Shown one piece after another: positions 1 through 17,538 of a DNA stretch of 17,538 nucleotides. Positions within the stretch are counted from its first letter, which is position 1; the number at the start of each line of letters is the position of its first letter. The notes under the pieces are model-generated. The model saw nothing but the letters and a program-made list of their open reading frames with translations, did not search any database and had not been told where the DNA came from. Source of the DNA: Dipetalonema caudispina (taxonomy: Eukaryota > Nematoda > Chromadorea > Rhabditida > Onchocercidae); NCBI GenBank assembly GCA_013365325.1, contig JABVXV010000623.1, positions 1 to 17,538 of the forward strand, given 5' to 3'. The position numbers and the translations under genes are program-made.

Positions 1-205
<205 letters not shown>

Positions 206-1681
206 AACGAATGCTTAATATTATAGATATGCTTGCAATACATAAATAAAACACGTAAATATTCACGTCATTTACCTTATCAACAGTATCATATCAGAAT
301 GTAGCATTTAAAATTTTTGTTACAAAAGGTTTAAAAAATTCAGTGACATATTTTGCAAATATTTGCAAATATCGCCCAGTTTTAAAATATTTTGAATGTA
401 TAACATCTTGCAAAGATATGTTAAGTTTTTCTTTTATCTTCAAAAATAAAAAAAAGTGTTAAAATTGGTTTATATAGCCTTTAAAATAATGATACCAATT
501 ATCTTTTGTAATAAATTTTAGTGTAATATTCGAACATAACGTTTTGTAACTGAAAGTTAATTTTATTGCCAATTTTATTTTTTTATTTTTTATTTTTTAA
601 ATGCATATTTTTGATGTGTTTTTGTTATCAGTAATGGTAAAGACTACCAGATAATTAGAGAAAAATCTTCCATTTTTTTTTTTTCATTCTACATGTATTA
701 ATGTTAGAAGAATTTTACTTTTGTTTAAAATTTCTTTTCTCTCTTATAAACAAATTTGATACAATAACTACTTATCACCACTGATTATTTTTGAAAATTT
801 TTCAATCAGTTAATGCAACATATTTATGATAGTATAATAATACATGAGTTATTTTAAAAAATTTATTGTTCAAATGTTTGCAAAAAAAAAAAGAAAAACC
901 AAGCCATTATTTAGTATAATTTTCATAACAATAATAATAATAATAATGATTCAGGAAATGTTAAATGGAAATATATTATTGAAATTATCATTATAATAAG
1001 AATAAATTGCTTGTTAGTGTTGGATGATAATTAAAGTTAAGTGTTTCATTACCTTTTAATGTTCATCTTTATTATATTAATTGAAAGAATGGTTATATTT
1101 TGTATCGGTTGCAATTTAACTACTATGAAATAATTTGAATGAGATAGATGAGATAAAATTGATGAATGATTTTGATTTAAACAGTTGTCTTTGATGTAAG
1201 ATTTCATCGAATGCATATCTTCCCAAATATTTAACATTCCTTGATTATATATAAATATATCTTTTAACATAGTATTATCAAATTTAATTAGATAATATAT
1301 ATCTATGATTTTTAATTTTCTTATTTTTTGATTCGTTAATTAAATGACATTTTTTCAGCTATCATTCATTGATTCAAGTCATTTCATCTTCCATATTTGC
1401 GAAATATTGCATAATAATTACGATAATTATTAAAATGGTAGCAAGTGTAATACTAACAAAGAAAATAGTTGTAATGATGTAGCTAATCAAAATTGCGACC
1501 ATGAAATTGAAAAGTTATTAATCTTCAATTTATTTTCACTCATCGCTATTTACTACATTAATAGCTTATGTGAATTTCTGAAATTATCATTAAATTGTTA
1601 AAATTTAATCTCTTTGCTTCATCACATCCTCCTCTTTCATCGTTTCAATAAATTATCAATACTTCTTGTTATTTATTCGAA
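206..1681. other. non-coding, nothing recognised
   Basis: AT-rich sequence with A/T runs and a short (AAT)n stretch near 930-948. Open frames here (for example 1049-1270 on the minus strand) have AT-driven composition (Asn, Ile, Lys, Tyr) and no recognisable protein. No RNA gene was seen. Confidence 0.6.
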
Positions 1682-1733
1682 ATGGATCAGAGTAGTGTAG
1701 CATTCAAATTTCAATTGAAATATCTGGTTGATC
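1682..1733 (+). other. weak candidate upstream first exon
   Basis: ATG 1682 opens MDQSSVAFKFQLKYLVD and ends at a good GTAAGA donor at 1734 in phase 1. That phase would fit the acceptor ending at 5025 before exon 1, across a 3.3-kb intron. Such a match has a one-in-three chance of being accidental and no homology supports it. Confidence 0.15.
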
Positions 1734-3189
1734 GTAAGATATAAATTCGAGCAAACAGCATTAATTATAATACTTCCCTCTTTTTATTTTGTTATTTCAT
1801 TTGTTTTTGTTTTATTTAATTTTCCTATTAATATTTCTTCTTTTAACCAATTAATTATCCAAGTATTTATTCTAATTGTTTCAGAATCAACAGTTAACTT
1901 TGTTTTAACTAGTTATCTCATTAACCTATTGACAGTAAGATATTAAAAATCTAAGCAAATAAGCAACCGTTGAAATGATTAATAAACTGAGAAAAATTGT
2001 AGCAATAAATACAGGACTAACAACAAGGTTAAAGGTTAATAAGATATGATAGATGTTTAATGCAATTCAATTGTATATGACATCAAGTAGTTGTTAAAGT
2101 GATGACAACGAAAAAAAAAACATGAAAAATTAACATTTTGAAAGAATTCTCCTTACATAAATTAAGCTAATATCATTCCCCTACTGATTATTTAATTTAA
2201 ACTTTTTTATTTTCTATTGTTATCACAAGTTATTAGTTGAAAAACAATAGAAGTAAAATTTCAAACTTTGTCTTTATCATCAATACATCATCATGCTATC
2301 ACTATTATCAGCAATTTTTTTTTATGCTTCTTCATTTTGTTTTTCATTGCTTTTCAATTTTTACAAAAATTTTTACAAAATTTCACTCCTCCACGGCTAA
2401 TATTCTCATTTGTAATGATTTCATAAATTTAATTTATTAAAATTTCTCATTGAAATTGATCAAAATACTAATTTATGCTAAAAATAGAATGTAAAATCTT
2501 ATCATCCTATAAGTGGTAAAAACGACAAATTCTAATGATTTTAAATTCTTTCATATTCTGACATCAAAAACGAAAAAAAAGGTGATGTTCTGTTATTACT
2601 ATCAAATTTAATTGATGGTTTAAAACTCGAATCAAGTTTGAAGTATGAGATGTTTGGATTTGAATTTTGATATGAAGTAAATGTAATCAACCAAGCAACA
2701 GAAAAGAAAAACACAAAGAACTATGAAATGACGAAATAACTTTCGCAAATAATTTTTTAAATCTAAAATATTGATGGAAAAGTTTCCAACAAATTTTAAA
2801 GTAATTAGGCATTCTTAATAGATCAAAGGAAACTAAACGAATTCAATACTTTATTTGACAACGAAAAATTGTCAAATTTCTTTCATCCAATCGTCAATCA
2901 ATTTTAATAATAAGTCAATTGCATGTTGAATATTTGCAGATTGAATGTAAAATTTTAACCATTGTTTAAATAATCCCTCCTAACTTTTTTTTTTTTCTTC
3001 TTCTTCTACTTCACTAAACAGAGCTTTTTCAAATGATTAATTAATTTTAGTCGTTGGAATTTTATTTGTCAAACACTGAAGAACATTTGTTTCAAATTGA
3101 AAAAAAATTTATTTTTTTCTTTGAAGTTTTTTATCGTACGCTTAACCTTATTTGATTTTTTATGCTTAATTAATTTTGTATTCTACGAC

Positions 3190-3244
3190 AGAGAGAGAGA
3201 GAGAGAGAGAAAGAAAGAGAAAGAGAAGAAAAAAAAGGAAGGAA
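3190..3244. repeat. 55-nt purine-only tract with (GA)n core
   Basis: Every base from 3190 to 3244 is A or G. It opens with about ten GA units, then AAAG/AAG variants and an A run. The opposite strand is a pure pyrimidine tract. Confidence 0.95.
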
Positions 3245-3834
3245 TGGATTATTATTTGCTATAAATGATATATTTCTATTCTTGTTTACGCTTTCAACTA
3301 TTCACATAGATAAGCTGATAGTTATTGTTTATGTTTCGTGATATTTATGCTATAGTATCAGTTTAAAAATGATTACGTAATATTTTTTCAACTTTATCAT
3401 TCAAATGTATGAAGTTAAATTTCATGTAAAAACTGAACTTTTACTGTGTAAAAATACGAATACATTTAGTTAAAATCTTTTTTACAAATTTTTCTTTCTC
3501 TTTTTTTTTCTACCAGACACTTCGAAACTTTTCTCATCCATCTATCTATCGATCTTTTGTTTGTTACAATAACTGATCACCATCATATCGGGAATAAAAC
3601 AATTAGCTTTGAAAAGTGATCAGATATATTTGCAAAAGTTTTGAAGCATGAAATAATTTGAAGAAAGTAACATTACATTGTCTAAACAAATGTACAAAAA
3701 CTTAACCATTGAAAGCTTTCTCAAAACTAACAAAGAGGAATTTTTATAAAATACACTCTAACAGCTGGCATTTAAATAACAAAAAAAAAATTCATCCTTT
3801 AACTTTTATCATTATCAGATCGAAATACATACGT

Positions 3835-3884
3835 ACAGACAGACAGACAGACAGACAGACACACACATATATATATATATATAA
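3835..3884. repeat. compound microsatellite (ACAG)n-(AC)n-(AT)n
   Basis: Three adjoining simple repeats: ACAG tetranucleotides to about 3860, a short AC run, then about eight AT units ending near 3884. Followed within 20 nt by a poly-T run. Confidence 0.95.
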
Positions 3885-5000
3885 CAATCGTTTAGCTATC
3901 ATGTTTTTTTTTTTTTTTCTCCTAAAATTAATTTTATTCATCATATACATATTTATATATATATATGAAATTACATTTGAATGAAAAAAAAAGAAGAAAG
4001 AAATAGATGGTATAAATTCATTTTAAAAACTTTAATTAATTTTTACATAATTAAACTTCAACATAGATTTCATTGAATAAATACAGTTTGCTTTAGAGAT
4101 TTTTTACTTTCTTGAAAATTAATTTAATTAAAACATAAGCAAATTAACTAATAACATATGAAAAGTTAAGTTAAATACTTATCCTGTATTTTCATTTCAT
4201 TATTTTAACTCATTTGAATCCTATTGTTATTATTTTTTTTTAAAAAAATGATTTTTATAAAAAATATTGATATTTTTAAAATAAAAAATTTATATCGTGA
4301 TATTCAGATAGTACGATATCATTCTCATAATAACTATACGATTGTATTGGAAAATAATTTCAGGTCATACGTTGCATTTAAACGGATAAACGAAATGAAT
4401 ATTTTATTAATTTTTAATTGTCCTATTTGATCAACATTTGTACTTTTGACTATTTGCACTTTTTTTTTCTATTCTTTTTTTTTTTTTTGTTTTGCTGTAT
4501 TGAAAAGCAGAATATAAATGAGTGCTTAAATTATTTGCGCTCATAATGCTACTACTAAGTGAGGAAACGATTATGAACAATTACATGGCAATTTTAAAAA
4601 TAACCATTGCCTTTTGGTCAAATTATATTTTATCATCAATTATTCGACAACAAAAAATAAATGCGAAATTTCAACAGTTCTATAATTCAAGCAGCTTTTC
4701 CTGTTGTTATTTATTGCCTGATACAAACCTTTTAAAGGTTAGCAGATTTTATCAAAGTATAAAAGATAAAAGTAGAAAATAGAACAAAATAATGATATTG
4801 ATGAAAATTTTTTGTGCATCTGTTTTTTAATTTTTCTTCTTTTTCTTTTGCAAAATTTTTTTAATAACTTCAAAAATTTTCCATTCTTGTGAGAACTTTT
4901 ATGAATACAACAAATAATATTTCAATCTCAATCAACTAACCATGTCAGAGTTTTTTGGAGATGAAATTTTGGAAATAGATATTATCAAATGCTTAGTAAA

Positions 5001-5007
5001 TTTTTAG
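5001..5007 (+). promoter_or_regulatory. possible trans-splice (or 5' UTR) acceptor TTTTTAG
   Basis: TTTTTAG is a strong nematode acceptor. All three frames after 5008 meet a stop quickly (TAG 5023-5025, TGA 5018-5020, TAA 5010-5012), so it cannot join an upstream coding exon to exon 1. It would suit addition of a spliced leader, or splicing of a 5' UTR, leaving a leader of about 62 nt before ATG 5070. Trans-splicing is common in nematodes, but its use here is inference. Confidence 0.35.
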
Positions 5008-5069
5008 GTTAATTGCATGAATTAGTGGTTACGCTTAGTGAATTACGCATAATTCCGTGTCAACATTCG

Positions 5070-17538
<12,469 letters not shown>

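Larger units (their letters stand above)
1734..5000. other. upstream intergenic or first-intron sequence
   Basis: No coding region I can support. Small open frames at 1728-1946, 2237-2440, 4224-4430 and 4522-4782 have AT-biased composition and no paired splice sites. ATG 4942 opens a 21-codon frame ending at TAG 5005-5007. The stretch contains the purine tract and compound microsatellite listed separately, plus poly-T runs near 2989, 3906 and 4480. If the gene starts at exon 1 its promoter lies at the right end of this block; no core element could be assigned. Confidence 0.55.

Noticed and set aside
1049..1270. Minus-strand 73-codon open frame
   Set aside because: No recognisable motif, no splice context, AT-driven residue use.
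3709..3984. 91-codon open frame across the compound microsatellite
   Set aside because: Its middle is a translated ACAG/AC/AT repeat and a poly-T run.
4224..4430. 68-codon open frame
   Set aside because: Rich in Ile/Asn/Lys/Phe as expected from AT-rich non-coding DNA; no homology recognised.
4522..4782. 86-codon open frame upstream of the gene
   Set aside because: AT-biased composition, no recognisable protein and no paired splice sites in a compatible phase.
4942..5007. ATG-started frame MSEFFGDEILEID... just before exon 1
   Set aside because: It stops at TAG 5005-5007. Its only donor-like site (GTAAAT at 4996) is phase 0 and fits none of the exon 1 acceptors.

Overview
The window looks like nuclear DNA of a nematode, most likely a filarial-type (clade III / Spirurina) parasite. 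It is strongly AT-rich and full of A/T runs and microsatellites. It carries one gene broken into many small exons (44-243 nt) by introns of mostly 100-600 nt, with nematode-style acceptors (TTTCAG, TTTTAG, TTACAG). The protein is closest, from memory, to Caenorhabditis elegans TMC-1. The species call is inference. No bacterial, phage, CRISPR or RNA-gene signal was seen.

Layout. Bases 1-5000 hold no gene I can support: an (ATT)n array at the left edge, a 55-nt all-purine tract, a compound ACAG/AC/AT microsatellite, and one weak candidate upstream exon (1682-1733). From about 5070 to the right edge the plus strand carries one gene, a transmembrane channel-like (TMC) protein homologous to the TMC-1/TMC-2 mechanotransduction channel subunits. 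I could join 27 exons by hand. Their summed length is 3,657 nt, or 1,219 codons in one continuous frame, and the last exon runs off the window, so the 3' end is missing.

The protein in order: a short acidic cytosolic N-terminus (exons 1-3); the conserved TMC pre-TM1 block (exons 3-4); TM1 (exon 5); a first extracellular loop (exons 6-7); TM2 (exon 7); a conserved cytosolic block (exons 8-9); TM3-TM5 (exons 10-12); a long extracellular loop with five N-glycosylation sequons (exons 12-14) ending in the TMC signature CWENLIGE; TM6-TM10 (exons 15-18); and a long low-complexity cytosolic tail (exons 19-27).

The most interesting structure is at RNA level. Seven successive introns in the tail are all phase 2, so six exons in a row can be skipped without changing frame. 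Two further acceptor-preceded open segments (15949-16128, 16441-16491) could act as alternative last exons. Exon 15 has a competing upstream TTTTAG acceptor that would introduce a stop after five codons. The acceptor of exon 13 is abutted by a perfect 28-nt AT palindrome. These suggest a channel tail built for isoform diversity, but nothing here proves that the alternatives are used. I did not find a clearly new biological system.
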